The notes: generated by a model not told the origin, from the sequence alone. A stretch of DNA of 64,000 nucleotides from Galbibacter pacificus (GCF_029603165.1 NZ_JAQSVC010000001.1:1-64000); one strand, 5' to 3'. Positions 1 to 9,223 are shown, counted from the first letter of the stretch. Program-made: numbers and translations.

Positions 1-67
1 CGAACAGAGCAGTTAAGCCCGCCAGCGCCGATGGTACTACGCAAGTGGGAGAGTAGGTCGCCGCCTT
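1..67 (+). rRNA. rrf: 5S ribosomal RNA, 3' part
   Basis: The window opens inside a 5S rRNA gene. The sequence has the typical Bacteroidota 5S 3' half, with the AGUUAAGCCCGCCAGCGCC-type loop region, the GGUACUACG stretch and the GGGAGAGUAGGUCGCCGCC end. The 5' part lies outside the window, so this should be the end of an rRNA operon running left to right. The exact 3' end is uncertain by a few bases. A perfect-stem terminator follows directly. Confidence 0.93.
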
Positions 68-73
68 CTTTTG

Positions 74-110
74 AGCCCCGATGCCCGGACGGACATCGGG
101 GCTTTTTTTT
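74..110 (+). terminator. rRNA operon terminator
   Basis: The stem AGCCCCGATG (74-83) pairs perfectly with CATCGGGGCT (94-103) and is followed by a run of eight T. It lies a few bases after the 5S rRNA and is a textbook intrinsic terminator for the rRNA operon. Confidence 0.93.
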
Positions 111-487
111 GCCTTTTTTTTGGTGCTCCTTTTTATAATTTATACACTACTTGGATATTTTGACCTTAAGATAGGAATGGCTTGTTTAAGCCTAAACCAT
201 GGAATATCTAAGTCATGGATATCTCAATAGTGATCGATAGTTTACACAGCACTAAAATAACGGTTTAGAGGGGTTCTGAAGAATACTCTATATAAAATGC
301 TTAAAATATTATTTTATGTTTGCCTGAAGAGATGTGTTGCGGGTTAGATATTAAAAGCTTTGATAACCCTCCCGAATTAATTTTTTGGCAGGACTCCGTT
401 GGATAGAAATGAATGATTTTTTTTATACTTTTTATTTTAGGATGTAGCGTGTAGTTGCATGCTTTTTTGTTTAATGTACTGGATTTC
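111..487. other. Gene-free AT-rich spacer after rRNA operon
   Basis: About 380 bases without a credible gene. Any reading frame here is short, has a low-complexity composition and no recognisable start context. The stretch is AT-rich with no clear hairpin terminator or TAnnTTTG box that I can tie to a gene. It leads into the GC-rich structured element that follows. Confidence 0.6.
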
Positions 488-588
488 ACGGCCAGGGATT
501 GCAGCAGCGACACACTGCCTGGCGGATGCGCCAGGGGCGAGGAACAATAGAGGAAAGCCAGACTACGCTGGAGGTGGGGACGGCATAA
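488..588 (+). ncRNA. Candidate structured RNA or GC-rich repeat element
   Basis: This roughly 100-base block is much richer in G and C than its surroundings. CCTGGCG (518-524) and CGCCAGG (529-535) form a perfect 7-bp hairpin with a 4-base loop. GCCAGG (491-496) could pair instead with CCTGGC, giving two mutually exclusive folds. A second small hairpin is CCAG (558-561) with CTGG (568-571). The order of a GGGATTGCA box, an apical hairpin, a GGAAAGCC box and a GGGGACGGC box reminds me of a GC-rich element often seen between genes in Flavobacteriaceae, but I cannot assign a family name. No open reading frame explains it. Strand is assumed from the box order. Confidence 0.4.
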
Positions 589-625
589 AAAACTCCCGAG
601 AATAGGTGTTGCTGGTTTTTTGGAA

Positions 626-660
626 TAAAAAAAGTCCGGCTTGATGAAATACCGGACTTT
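626..660 (-). terminator. pnp terminator
   Basis: AAAGTCCGG (631-639) pairs with CCGGACTTT (652-660), a 9-bp stem. Read on the minus strand it is followed by a T run. It lies just beyond the pnp stop codon and fits as the pnp intrinsic terminator. Confidence 0.88.
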
Positions 661-689
661 CCCACACTTTAAAAAATTAAATAAATGCT

Positions 690-2897
690 TTAGTTTCTTC
701 GAGGTTTTCTATCGCCTCTATGGTCTCTTGACCTGTTATCACGATTTCCATCCCTTTCGCGGGGTACTCTTTCTTTATAACCTTCTGGTTTTGGTATGAG
801 TGCCTTTCTGGAAACTTTTTCCTTTCTTGTTTTAGGGTCAATGCCAAAGTATTTTACTTCGAACACATCGCCTAGATTAACTACATCGGTTACATTGTCC
901 GTACGGTCCCATGCAAGCTCGGAGATATGGAGCAATACTTCATTGCCTGGAGCTTGGATATATTCTACTACAGCACCAAAATCAAGTACTTTAATGACTT
1001 TTACTTCATAGGTCTCTCCTTTTTCCGGCTTAAAGGTAATTGCTTCTATTTTTGCTAAAACTGCATCGATACCCGCTTGGTCAGTACCAAGAATCTCGAC
1101 AACTCCTTGTTCATCCACCTCTTCGATAACAATTTCGGTTTTGGTGGCTTTTTGTAGTTCTTGAATTACTTTTCCGCCAGGTCCAATAAGCGCGCCAATG
1201 AAATCTCCTGGAATGGTAACGGTAACCATTTTAGGGGCATGTGCTTTCACGCTTTGGTTTGGAGCTGCAATAGTGTCTGTAAGTTTTTCCAAGATATGTA
1301 ACCTACCATCTTTGGCCTGGTTTAGTGCTTTCTCTAGAATTTCATAAGAAAGGCCTTTTATTTTAATATCCATTTGGCATGCTGTAATTCCGTCTGCCGT
1401 ACCGGTTACTTTAAAATCCATATCACCTAAATGATCTTCATCACCTAAAATATCGGATAATACAGCATACTTTTCACCATCGGTAATAAGGCCCATTGCG
1501 ATACCCGATACTGGTTTTTTAAGCTGAACACCTGCATCCATTAATGCCATTGTCCCGGAACAAACGGTAGCCATAGAGGAAGATCCGTTTGATTCTAATA
1601 CTTCCGAAACAACCCTTACAGTGTAGGGGCAATCAGCAGGAATCATGTTCTTTAAAGCTCTTTGTGCAAGGTTTCCATGGCCGACTTCCCTACGGGATGT
1701 TCCTCTTAATGGTCGTGCTTCTCCGGTTGAAAATGGAGGGAAGTTATAATGTAAATAGAATTTTTCTTCAGATTGTTCTGTAGGCAGATCGATTACATTG
1801 GCCTGTTTGGAAGTGCCTAAGGTAACTGTTGCCAAGGCTTGTGTCTCGCCTCTGGTAAAAATAGAAGATCCATGGGTTGATGGTAAATAATTAACTTCGC
1901 ACCAAATTGGGCGGATATCGGTTGTTTTTCTACCGTCCAAACGGATGTTTTCTTCCAGAATAAGATTTCTAACGGCTTCTTTTTGTGCCTTACCGAAATA
2001 TTTACCAATAAGTTCGCCAACTTCTTCCAGCTCTTCTTCGGTATACCAAGCTTCTATTTCTTCTTTTATAACGGCAAATTTTTCGCCTCTTTCTTGTTTA
2101 GAAGTATCCTCTTTTGCTACGGCATAACATTTGCTGTAAGCAAACTCCTGTATTTTGGTTGCCAAGGCTTCATCTTCGAGTTCAGACTCGTATTCGCGGG
2201 TTTCTTTTTTACCTACTTTTTCTACTAACCTTTTTTGTGCCTCACATTGTGTTTTAATGGCTTCATGGGCAAATTTTATGGCATCGGCCATTTCTTTTTC
2301 AGAAACTTCGTGCATTTCACCTTCTACCATGGCCACAGAATCTTCTGAAGCACCAACCATCATGTCAATATCGGCTTTTTCCAGTTGCTGTTTGCTCGGG
2401 TTGATGATGAACTCTCCATCAACTCTGGCAACTCTTACTTCAGAAATAGGATATTCAAAAGGAATGTCCGACAATTGTATGCATGTAGATGCTGCAAGGC
2501 CTGCCAATGCATCGGGCATTACATTTTCGTCATGAGACATTAACTGGATCATTACCTGTGTTTCTGCGTGGTAATCTTTTGGAAAAAGGGGTCTTAATAC
2601 GCGGTCTACCAAACGCATGGTCAATACTTCGCTGTCGCTCGGTCTAGCCTCGCGCTTAAAGAAACCTCCGGGAAAACGCCCGGCTGCGGCAAATTTTTCT
2701 CTGTAGTCTACGGTTAATGGTAAAAAGTCAATACCGGGATTGGCACTTCTTGCAGATACCACTGTAGCTAATAGCATGGCATCTCCCATTTTTACTACAA
2801 CAGATCCATCTGCTTGTTTTGCTAATTTTCCCGTTTCTAGAGAAATGGTCCTTCCATCCCCTAAATCAATAATTTCTTGTTTTACTTCAGGAATCAT
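690..2897 (-). CDS. pnp: Polyribonucleotide nucleotidyltransferase (PNPase)
   Basis: PNPase is a phosphorolytic 3'-5' exoribonuclease that degrades mRNA and can add 3' tails, acting as a trimer in the cytoplasm. The 735-residue protein has the family order: first RNase PH domain, all-alpha linker, second RNase PH domain, a KH domain with a GxxG-type loop (IGPGGK) and a C-terminal S1 domain. An Arg/Asp-rich basic tail of about 35 residues follows. An upstream in-frame ATG would add 14 residues, but MIPEVKQ is the family-typical start, so I use it. rpsO lies upstream on the same strand, the classical rpsO-pnp order, but a strong terminator separates the two and pnp has a leader of over 200 bases. 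That leader contains CA-rich low-complexity sequence and a short CCGT/ACGG hairpin; PNPase autoregulation through its leader is known in enterobacteria but is only a guess here. Confidence 0.97.
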   Translation of the reverse strand: MIPEVKQEIIDLGDGRTISLETGKLAKQADGSVVVKMGDAMLLATVVSARSANPGIDFLPLTVDYREKFAAAGRFPGGFFKREARPSDSEVLTMRLVDRVLRPLFPKDYHAETQVMIQLMSHDENVMPDALAGLAASTCIQLSDIPFEYPISEVRVARVDGEFIINPSKQQLEKADIDMMVGASEDSVAMVEGEMHEVSEKEMADAIKFAHEAIKTQCEAQKRLVEKVGKKETREYESELEDEALATKIQEFAYSKCYAVAKEDTSKQERGEKFAVIKEEIEAWYTEEELEEVGELIGKYFGKAQKEAVRNLILEENIRLDGRKTTDIRPIWCEVNYLPSTHGSSIFTRGETQALATVTLGTSKQANVIDLPTEQSEEKFYLHYNFPPFSTGEARPLRGTSRREVGHGNLAQRALKNMIPADCPYTVRVVSEVLESNGSSSMATVCSGTMALMDAGVQLKKPVSGIAMGLITDGEKYAVLSDILGDEDHLGDMDFKVTGTADGITACQMDIKIKGLSYEILEKALNQAKDGRLHILEKLTDTIAAPNQSVKAHAPKMVTVTIPGDFIGALIGPGGKVIQELQKATKTEIVIEEVDEQGVVEILGTDQAGIDAVLAKIEAITFKPEKGETYEVKVIKVLDFGAVVEYIQAPGNEVLLHISELAWDRTDNVTDVVNLGDVFEVKYFGIDPKTRKEKVSRKALIPKPEGYKERVPRERDGNRDNRSRDHRGDRKPRRN

Positions 2898-3158
2898 ATA
2901 GTTTTTTAATTGTCCTGCGCAAAGCAGGTTGTTAAACAATGGGTTCCGTGTTTTTCAACGGAGTAGTTGTGTTGTTGTAGTTGTTGTTACCCAATGAAAA
3001 ACTATTAAATTTAAGCTTTTTTGTATGCTTTATGCGTACGTGTTGTGTTATAATTTATTACTGCTAAAGTAGTGATTTTTAGCTTTTATAGTATGGTAAT
3101 AAACTATTTTTCAATTAAAGAGAAAGTGTTTATTTATACATATAAAGTCCAGAAAAAT

Positions 3159-3182
3159 AAAAAAGGGGGCAATTCGCCCCCT
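3159..3182 (-). terminator. rpsO terminator
   Basis: A G-run/C-run hairpin, GGGGGC (3165-3170) against GCCCCC (3176-3181), lies six bases past the rpsO stop codon. On the minus strand a T run follows. It should separate rpsO from pnp transcription at least partly. Confidence 0.9.
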
Positions 3183-3188
3183 TATATC

Positions 3189-3458
3189 TTACTTTCTTAA
3201 TCCTAATTCTTTGACGATTGCACGATATCTTTCAATATCTTTCTTCTTCAAATAATCAAGTAGGCTTCTTCTTTTACCTACTAACCTAACCAATGAACGC
3301 TCTGTGTTAAAATCTTTACGATTCTTTTTCAAGTGCCCTGTTAAGTGGTTAATTCTGTGGGTGAACAAAGCAATTTGTCCTTCTGCAGATCCGGTGTTTT
3401 TTTCGTCACCGCTATATTTTTTAAATATGTCTGCCTTTACTTCTTTAGCTAAATACAT
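3189..3458 (-). CDS. rpsO: 30S ribosomal protein S15
   Basis: S15 is an early-assembling small-subunit protein that binds the three-way junction of the 16S rRNA central domain. The 89-residue length is exactly that of the family. The conserved core is visible: GSAEGQIALFTHRINHLTGHL followed by a Lys/Arg-rich stretch with the family signature LVGKRRSLLDYLKKKD and the YRAIVKELGLRK end. The gene is monocistronic in appearance, with a TATCTTTG promoter box upstream and a strong terminator downstream. S15 represses its own mRNA through a leader structure in several bacterial groups; a hairpin in this leader is listed separately. Confidence 0.98.
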   Translation of the reverse strand: MYLAKEVKADIFKKYSGDEKNTGSAEGQIALFTHRINHLTGHLKKNRKDFNTERSLVRLVGKRRSLLDYLKKKDIERYRAIVKELGLRK

Positions 3459-3490
3459 GCCAATATTTATTTAAATGATTCTTATGTATT

Positions 3491-3522
3491 TGATAGGCTC
3501 TCTATCATTGGGCGCAAAGATA
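3491..3522 (-). promoter_or_regulatory. rpsO promoter box and leader hairpin
   Basis: On the minus strand the -7 element TATCTTTG (3515-3522) matches the Bacteroidota consensus TAnnTTTG. Right after the expected start site the leader carries a perfect 6-bp hairpin, TGATAG against CTATCA (3491-3507) with a 5-base loop, about 30 bases before the start codon. It is a candidate site for S15 feedback control, by analogy only. Confidence 0.55.
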
Positions 3523-3613
3523 GCAATAATTTTAGTTTCTGTTCGTTTTTGTAGTGTAAATATTTCAATAGAAATAGAAACCAAAATTTAGTATTAATTT
3601 TAATTTTTGCCTT

Positions 3614-4477
3614 ATGAAATCTTTTTTTAGAAATGCATTAATGATCCTACTGCCTACTACATTGATTATTTCTTGTAATGATGATGATTCCAATGGTAAC
3701 CCTGATGGTTCTTCTCCGGAAGCAATTACTCCTGCTGAAGTGCAAACTTCTATGGAGGCTGAAGATGTTTCAGGCGATATAGACAACGTGGTTGATTTTA
3801 TGGTCGTGGCCGATTTAGGCGATACATCTGCTAAAAGTGACGCGTTAGCGTCGAAGGGATGGTTGCCCGATTGCTATACCATAAGTACTGAAGCTACTAG
3901 CGACAGTTTTATTACAACGTTCGATTTTGGCGAAGGTTGCGAAATGCCGGACGGCAAAATGCTTGGCGGAATGTTAACGCTAAGTTATCTTAAGGAAACC
4001 GATTCGACTTCGCATACCAGAACCTCCGAGGTTACTTTTGAAAACTTTACGGTAGACTCTGTTACCGTGAATGGTATGAAAACGTATCAGCATACTTTCT
4101 CTCAGGAAGAAAACCCAATGTCTTCTGTTGTTACAGATATTACTTTGACATGGGAAGACGATACTTCCATGGCGGTTTCTTCTGAAAAAACCAGGGAATG
4201 GGTAGAAGGTTTTGATAACGGAACCTGGGGAGATAGTGCTTTTTTAATTACGGGAAATGCCTCTGTTACAAATAGGGAAGGAGTTGTGTTTACTAGTGAT
4301 ATTAGCACACCTTTAAGAGCCGAATTGTCCTGCGACCATTTGGTGAGCGGTGTTATTGATTTTAGTAAAGACGATGCAACGGCCCAACTTGATTACGGCG
4401 ATGGAACTTGTGATGACAAGGCGATGTTTACGGGGACCGATGGCGAAACCGTAGAGATAACCTTGGAGAAGAAATAG
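3614..4477 (+). CDS. Secreted lipoprotein of unknown function
   Basis: I do not recognise a family. The 287-residue protein starts with a lipoprotein signal peptide ending in a lipobox (LIISC, Cys at about residue 21). A run of Asp/Asn residues follows, the usual Bacteroidota layout for lipoproteins carried to the outer membrane or the cell surface. The mature part is acidic and Thr/Ser-rich, beta-strand-like, with four further Cys (in DCYT, EGCEM, LSCDH and GTCDD contexts) that could form two disulfides. It stands alone between divergent rpsO and convergent accD, with a shared bidirectional terminator downstream. The start is the only ATG ahead of the signal peptide. Confidence 0.85.
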   Translation: MKSFFRNALMILLPTTLIISCNDDDSNGNPDGSSPEAITPAEVQTSMEAEDVSGDIDNVVDFMVVADLGDTSAKSDALASKGWLPDCYTISTEATSDSFITTFDFGEGCEMPDGKMLGGMLTLSYLKETDSTSHTRTSEVTFENFTVDSVTVNGMKTYQHTFSQEENPMSSVVTDITLTWEDDTSMAVSSEKTREWVEGFDNGTWGDSAFLITGNASVTNREGVVFTSDISTPLRAELSCDHLVSGVIDFSKDDATAQLDYGDGTCDDKAMFTGTDGETVEITLEKK

Positions 4478-4529
4478 TAACAATAAGACAGCTCTTTTTG
4501 AGCGAACAAAGAGTGAAGAAAATAAAAAA

Positions 4530-4560
4530 TCCGTAAAGCAATTGTTTTACGGACTTTTTT
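4530..4560. terminator. Bidirectional terminator, lipoprotein gene/accD
   Basis: TCCGTAAA (4530-4537) pairs with TTTACGGA (4546-4553), with an A run before and a T run after. It can therefore terminate transcription from both sides, between the convergent lipoprotein gene and accD. Confidence 0.9.
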
Positions 4561-4578
4561 ATGGGTTGTATAAAGCTT

Positions 4579-5436
4579 TTAAACCCTTATAGGTTTGTTC
4601 TGTATAAGGTCTATGTATTGATTTATATTGTTTTTTAGGTCTTTTCTGTGGGTGATAAAATCTAAAAAGCCATGCTCCAATAAAAACTCTGAAGTTTGAA
4701 AATCTTCGGGCAAATCTTTTCCAGTAGCCTCTTTAACTACACGTGGCCCCGCAAAACCGATTAAAGCACCTGGCTCGGCAATATTAATGTCCCCCAACAT
4801 AGCATATGATGCTGTTGTTCCACCGGTGGTTGGATCGGTACATAATGAAATATATGGGATTCCCAAATCTGAAAGTTGGGCTAATTTGGCCGAAGTTTTT
4901 GCTAACTGCATTAATGATAATGCTGCTTCCATCATACGGGCTCCCCCTGATTTTGAAATCATTAAGAAAGGAGTTTTCTTTTTAATGGAATAATCAATGG
5001 CGCGGGCAATTTTTTCTCCAACAACACTTCCCATGGATCCGCCTATAAAAGAAAAATCCATACATGCTATAACCAAATCCTTTCCTTTGGATTTACCTAC
5101 GGCAGTTCTTACGGCATCTTTTAAATTTGTTTTTTCTTGGGCCTGCTTAAGCCTGTCTGAATATTTTTTGGTGTCAACAAAGCTCAAAGTGTCTTTAGAT
5201 TCGAGGTTTGGGTCCAGTTCTTTAAACTTGTTGTCATCAAATAGGATAGAGAAATACTCTTTACTACCAATCCTAACATGGTAATCGTCCTCTGGACTTA
5301 CATAAAAATTTTTAGCAAGCTCGTCGGCTTCTACTATTTTTCCGGTAGGCGACTTATACCACAACCCTTTTGGGGTGTCTTTTTTTTCTTCGGTAGTGGT
5401 TTGTATACCTTTTTCTTTTCTTTTGAACCAAGCCAT
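4579..5436 (-). CDS. accD: Acetyl-CoA carboxylase carboxyltransferase subunit beta
   Basis: AccD together with AccA transfers the carboxyl group from biotin carboxyl carrier protein to acetyl-CoA, giving malonyl-CoA for fatty acid synthesis. The carboxyltransferase core is complete, with [21 protein letters not shown] and [16 protein letters not shown] motifs and the [13 protein letters not shown] oxyanion region. The start MAWFKR fits the family; a longer frame upstream adds 17 residues without similarity. Notably, the N-terminal zinc finger has no cysteines: the positions of the two CxxC pairs read S29/T31-G32 and S47/D50, while surrounding residues (LWYK, ELAKN, YHVRIG) still align. I believe this loss is common in Flavobacteriaceae. 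Transcribed after fba, separated by a 10-bp hairpin. Confidence 0.96.
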   Translation of the reverse strand: MAWFKRKEKGIQTTTEEKKDTPKGLWYKSPTGKIVEADELAKNFYVSPEDDYHVRIGSKEYFSILFDDNKFKELDPNLESKDTLSFVDTKKYSDRLKQAQEKTNLKDAVRTAVGKSKGKDLVIACMDFSFIGGSMGSVVGEKIARAIDYSIKKKTPFLMISKSGGARMMEAALSLMQLAKTSAKLAQLSDLGIPYISLCTDPTTGGTTASYAMLGDINIAEPGALIGFAGPRVVKEATGKDLPEDFQTSEFLLEHGFLDFITHRKDLKNNINQYIDLIQNKPIRV

Positions 5437-5460
5437 ATTCTTCGTATAATTAAAATAAAC

Positions 5461-5485
5461 ATCCGGAAGAAGAACTTCCGGATGC
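5461..5485 (-). terminator. Hairpin between fba and accD
   Basis: CATCCGGAAG (5461-5470) pairs perfectly with CTTCCGGATG (5476-5485), a 10-bp stem with a 5-base loop, 12 bases after the fba stop codon. On the minus strand it is followed by a T-rich but interrupted stretch (TTTATTTTAATT). It may be a partial terminator, or a stabiliser of the fba mRNA end. accD has no clear promoter box of its own, so some read-through is likely. Confidence 0.75.
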
Positions 5486-5497
5486 ACAATCAGTTTA

Positions 5498-6565
5498 TTA
5501 TAACGTATTTACGTTGTTTAAATCTTCAAAAGCCTTTTTAAGTCTGGTGATGAAGGTTTTTTCGCCTTCCCGCACCCAAACTCTTGGGTCGTAATGTTTT
5601 TTATTTGGGGAATCCGGTCCTTCGGGGTTACCAATTTGAGCCCCTAGATAATCGACCTTATTGGCCATATAGTCCCTAATTCCTTCTAAATATGCATATT
5701 GAAGGTCTGTATCGATGTTCATTTTGATAACTCCGTAACCAATAGCTTCCCTGATCTCTTCTACGGTAGATCCTGAACCACCGTGAAATACAAAATCGAT
5801 GCTGTTATGTGGCACATTGTATTTTTCTGATATATATTCTTGAGAATTCTTTAAAATCTTAGGAGTAAGTTTTACGTTCCCAGGCTTGTACACTCCATGA
5901 ACATTTCCAAAGGCTGCTGCAATGGTAAAGCGGGGTGATACTTTGGAAAGTTCTTCGTAGGCATAGCCAACCTCTTCTGGCTGTGTGTATAGTTTAGAAT
6001 CGTCTACATCAGTATTGTCAACGCCATCTTCTTCACCTCCGGTTATACCCAGTTCAATTTCCAGGGTCATTCCCATTTTGTGCATTCGGGCCAAATATTT
6101 TTTACAGGTTTCGATGTTTTCTTCGATAGGCTCTTCAGATAAATCAATCATATGGGAGCTAAACAAAGGCTTGCCTGTTTCTTTAAAATGCTTTTCGCTG
6201 GCATCTAGCATACCGTCTACCCAAGGTAATAGTTTTTGGGCGCAATGGTCTGTATGCAAAATTACCGGAACACCATATTTCTCGGCCAATTCGTGTACGT
6301 GTTTGGCTCCGGCCACAGCTCCGGCCACAGCCGATTGTTGTCCTTCGTTGGATAAACCTTTTCCTGCATTAAACTGAGCGCCGCCATTAGAAAACTGGAT
6401 AATAACGGGGGAGTTTAACGTTGCAGCAGTTTCAAGTACCGCATTAATGCTGCTGCTACCAATTACGTTAACAGCCGGAAGTGCAAATCCCTTTTCTTTG
6501 GCATAGTTAAAGATATTTTGTACTTCATCTCCTGTGGCTACACCTGGTTTAATGTTATGACTCAT
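5498..6565 (-). CDS. fbaA: Fructose-bisphosphate aldolase, class II
   Basis: This zinc-dependent aldolase interconverts fructose 1,6-bisphosphate with dihydroxyacetone phosphate and glyceraldehyde 3-phosphate in glycolysis and gluconeogenesis. The 355-residue length suits the class IIa (E. coli FbaA) type. Visible motifs are ILHTDHCAQ (metal-binding His and catalytic Asp region), [27 protein letters not shown] and the phosphate-binding VFHGGSGST followed by NIDTDLQ. It is the first gene of a probable fba-accD unit, with a TATTTTTG promoter box about 50 bases upstream. Confidence 0.97.
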   Translation of the reverse strand: MSHNIKPGVATGDEVQNIFNYAKEKGFALPAVNVIGSSSINAVLETAATLNSPVIIQFSNGGAQFNAGKGLSNEGQQSAVAGAVAGAKHVHELAEKYGVPVILHTDHCAQKLLPWVDGMLDASEKHFKETGKPLFSSHMIDLSEEPIEENIETCKKYLARMHKMGMTLEIELGITGGEEDGVDNTDVDDSKLYTQPEEVGYAYEELSKVSPRFTIAAAFGNVHGVYKPGNVKLTPKILKNSQEYISEKYNVPHNSIDFVFHGGSGSTVEEIREAIGYGVIKMNIDTDLQYAYLEGIRDYMANKVDYLGAQIGNPEGPDSPNKKHYDPRVWVREGEKTFITRLKKAFEDLNNVNTL

Positions 6566-6616
6566 AAAATTTAAGTTTCGAATTTATATTTAGTTGTTTT
6601 ATTAGTAATGCGTTTG

Positions 6617-6624
6617 CAAAAATA
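6617..6624 (-). promoter_or_regulatory. fba promoter -7 box
   Basis: The minus-strand sequence TATTTTTG matches TAnnTTTG. It lies in the short gap between the tamL stop and the fba start, giving fba a leader of about 45 bases. Confidence 0.55.
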
Positions 6625-6639
6625 AGAAATTTAGATGGC

Positions 6640-9180
6640 TTAAAAGGGATAATTAATACCAATATTGTATACAGCATTGCCAAAATTATAGTCGGTAAAC
6701 CATCTTTTACTTTTTTGATAAGAAGGGTCGTAAGTTTTAAAACCTATGTCGAAGCGTAAAACAAAGAAGTTAAAATCGTACCTGATACCAAAACCGGTCC
6801 CCAGTGCTATTTCGCTTAATGAACTAATGCCTTCAAAAACTGCGGCTTCATCGTCTACGTCGTCAAGAAAGTTCCATATGTTACCCGCATCGGCAAATAA
6901 GGCGCCTTTAAAATCCCCGATTAAATTAAACCGATATTCCAAATTGAAGGCCAATTTTAGGTTTGCTTCATTAAAATCGTTAATGTTGTCGGTCCTTCCC
7001 GGCCCCAATGAGTATGGTTGCCATGCCCTGTTGTCGTTTGAGCCCCCGGCAAAATAGCTTCGTATAAACGGTATGTTGTCGGCATTTCCATAAGGAATGG
7101 CCATTCCTACAAAACTCCGGAACGCAAGTACGTTACTTCTGGATAACCGCCAATATTTGATATAATCGAGCTCGGTTTTTACATATTGAGAATATTGTAC
7201 CCCAAAAATAAGGTTGTCGCCGTTTTCGTTTTTGTCGAAATTTAGAATAGGCGCCATTGCCGATAACAAGTTTCCGGCAAATTCTATTTTACCTCTAAAT
7301 TGAAAAAAATTATTGTCGTTAAAATTCCTGCGGTTATTAATAAAGTAGGTGTAGTTGCTGGCAAAGATTAAATTATTGGCCGTGAGTCGTTCCCGCTGAT
7401 CTTCAACCCGGGATACTTCGTTTCGGTCGTCTGTGGAAGTGCTTATGTTTCCGTCAAGTACATCGTTTGTAAAGCCGGTTGTACCTTCGGGGATAATCAA
7501 ATTGCCATTTTCGTCATAATAAGCAGGGTCTGCTTGACCGGCATATTTGGTCCCTACGTCATTTAAGTCCTCATAACTATTGTCGTACACATCGTAATAA
7601 CGGTCTGTGTTTAGGTTTTTAACATATTGAACATTAATTAATTCCAGAAAGTTTTTGCGTTTGGTGTTGGGGTTCCATTTGTAACGCAGGATCCCGTTTA
7701 AGGTCTGCTTGTCCAGACCAATATTTTTTTGCAACGTGGCACCTACCGAAAAGCGGGTTTCCGGAGCCATGGATTTTGGTATGTATTTATCGGTATTGAA
7801 CGGAAAGAATATCCGTGGAAAGTTAAGCCCGACATCTGCACCAAACTCTGCAATATTAAAAAAACCGCTGTCCTGTCCATCAAAATCGGACGAAGAACCG
7901 AAGGTTCCCCTAAAAGCAATGTCCAATGTTTCTGCGCCCCTAAAAATATTTCGGCTAATTAGTGAGATACTTGGAGAAATACCAATGTCTTGAATATTGG
8001 AATGTATAACATCCGAACTAAAACTAAGCGAGAACCGCGGCCTTGGCGCTAAATAAATATTTGTGTTTAATTGATTGTCGGTACTATCTACATATACATA
8101 ATTTATATTTGGGTACTTAAAAACCTTTAAATTGCTTATCTGTCTGGCCGTAAGTGACCTCTCGGAATCTTTATAAACATTCCCCGGTAGAATGGCAATG
8201 GCATCGGTCAAAGCTTTTGGCCTGTATTTTAACTTGTCCTTAAAATAGATATTGTATCCATCATATTGAATGGATTGCAGGCTAGATATGTCATCGTTAA
8301 AAGAATAGTCGGCAAAAATATTTACATTTTTTATGCGATGCACTTTATAGGCCACTTCATCCAAAGAATCCCCGTCGCGCTCGGGAACGTTGTCGATGTC
8401 TACCTGAACGGGCATTTTTTGATCTTTTCCCAGCGTAGTATCCCTTTGAATATCGAAACTAATGGAATTGGGCTGAAATTTATAAATACCATTATTCGAA
8501 AAAATAGTGGTTAAGCGTTCTTTTTCTGCTTGAAAATTGTCCAGGTCAAAACGTTGTCCCGGCCGTATCCTGGAAAAACGTTTGTATCGTTCGTAAATAG
8601 AATCCAGGTCTTTGGATGGGATAGCCGTGGAAATACTGTCTATATAATATGCGGGCCCGGTTTTAAGGCGATAGTTAACAACTGCCCTTTTTTCTTTTTG
8701 GCCCGTTGTGTCCACCTCATATTCTACTATATTATTAAAATACCCCTTTGTGTCGTAATAGAGCTCTAGCCTTTCTGCCGATTTTTTAGTCTTGTTCTCA
8801 TCTATAATTACGGGGGCCTCACCGGTTTTCATCAACCAGTTGTTAAAATTTATTTTATAATCGGCAACCTGCACCAGTTGTTTTTTGGATATAATCCTTT
8901 CGAATAGATTGATATCTTTTAAAGCGGTGTCCAGTTTTGCAACATAAAAAGAATCCGGGTTTTCTCTGGCAAGGTTGTACAGTGCCAACCGCCCCATATT
9001 ATTGGGTCTTTGCGAAAGCAATCCTGCAACTTCTTCGTCTTTTATTTTTTCGCCATTTACAAGGATATTGTTCTTGGAAAGTAAATATTGATCATCTTTT
9101 ACCCTTTTTACGGCATTACATGAGCTTATAAATAGTATTACAATAAATAATACTGTTATTTTTACAAAAAAATCTCTCAA
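6640..9180 (-). CDS. tamL: TamL-type Omp85 outer-membrane assembly lipoprotein
   Basis: Omp85 proteins fold or translocate other proteins at the outer membrane. Bacteroidota carry a TamA relative, TamL, made as a lipoprotein. The 846-residue protein fits: signal peptide with lipobox FISSC (Cys21), then POTRA-like repeats to about residue 400 (including KNVNIFADYSFNDD and a YKDSERSLTARQISNLKVFKYPNI segment), then a C-terminal 16-strand-type barrel. The barrel contains the conserved GGSNDNRAW substrate-lid motif (the VRGF/Y-type motif of the family) and ends in an NIGINYPF strand with terminal Phe. The partner TamB is not in the window. Its promoter region is shared with the divergent methyltransferase gene. 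Confidence 0.9.
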   Translation of the reverse strand: MRDFFVKITVLFIVILFISSCNAVKRVKDDQYLLSKNNILVNGEKIKDEEVAGLLSQRPNNMGRLALYNLARENPDSFYVAKLDTALKDINLFERIISKKQLVQVADYKINFNNWLMKTGEAPVIIDENKTKKSAERLELYYDTKGYFNNIVEYEVDTTGQKEKRAVVNYRLKTGPAYYIDSISTAIPSKDLDSIYERYKRFSRIRPGQRFDLDNFQAEKERLTTIFSNNGIYKFQPNSISFDIQRDTTLGKDQKMPVQVDIDNVPERDGDSLDEVAYKVHRIKNVNIFADYSFNDDISSLQSIQYDGYNIYFKDKLKYRPKALTDAIAILPGNVYKDSERSLTARQISNLKVFKYPNINYVYVDSTDNQLNTNIYLAPRPRFSLSFSSDVIHSNIQDIGISPSISLISRNIFRGAETLDIAFRGTFGSSSDFDGQDSGFFNIAEFGADVGLNFPRIFFPFNTDKYIPKSMAPETRFSVGATLQKNIGLDKQTLNGILRYKWNPNTKRKNFLELINVQYVKNLNTDRYYDVYDNSYEDLNDVGTKYAGQADPAYYDENGNLIIPEGTTGFTNDVLDGNISTSTDDRNEVSRVEDQRERLTANNLIFASNYTYFINNRRNFNDNNFFQFRGKIEFAGNLLSAMAPILNFDKNENGDNLIFGVQYSQYVKTELDYIKYWRLSRSNVLAFRSFVGMAIPYGNADNIPFIRSYFAGGSNDNRAWQPYSLGPGRTDNINDFNEANLKLAFNLEYRFNLIGDFKGALFADAGNIWNFLDDVDDEAAVFEGISSLSEIALGTGFGIRYDFNFFVLRFDIGFKTYDPSYQKSKRWFTDYNFGNAVYNIGINYPF

Positions 9181-9205
9181 GCGGGCAATTAATTAAATTT
9201 AACGT

Positions 9206-9213
9206 CAAAAATA
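9206..9213 (-). promoter_or_regulatory. tamL promoter -7 box
   Basis: The minus-strand sequence TATTTTTG matches TAnnTTTG and lies 26 bases before the tamL start in the 43-base divergent gap to the RNA methyltransferase gene. Confidence 0.5.
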
Positions 9214-9223
9214 CATTATTTGG

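Noticed and set aside
301-513. A 70-residue open frame on the minus strand in the rRNA-pnp spacer
   Set aside because: Low-complexity, Ser/Lys/Ile-rich composition, no recognisable family, and it runs into the structured GC-rich element; no promoter box fits.
2155-2535. A 126-residue open frame antisense to pnp
   Set aside because: It lies fully within pnp in another frame and is Ser-rich, as expected from the complement of a conserved coding region. The same holds for long antisense frames in the aminotransferase, trkA, kynU and pirin genes.
2940-3000. CA-rich repeat-like stretch in the pnp leader
   Set aside because: Only low-complexity AAC/ACA runs; not a true repeat array and no CRISPR-like spacing.
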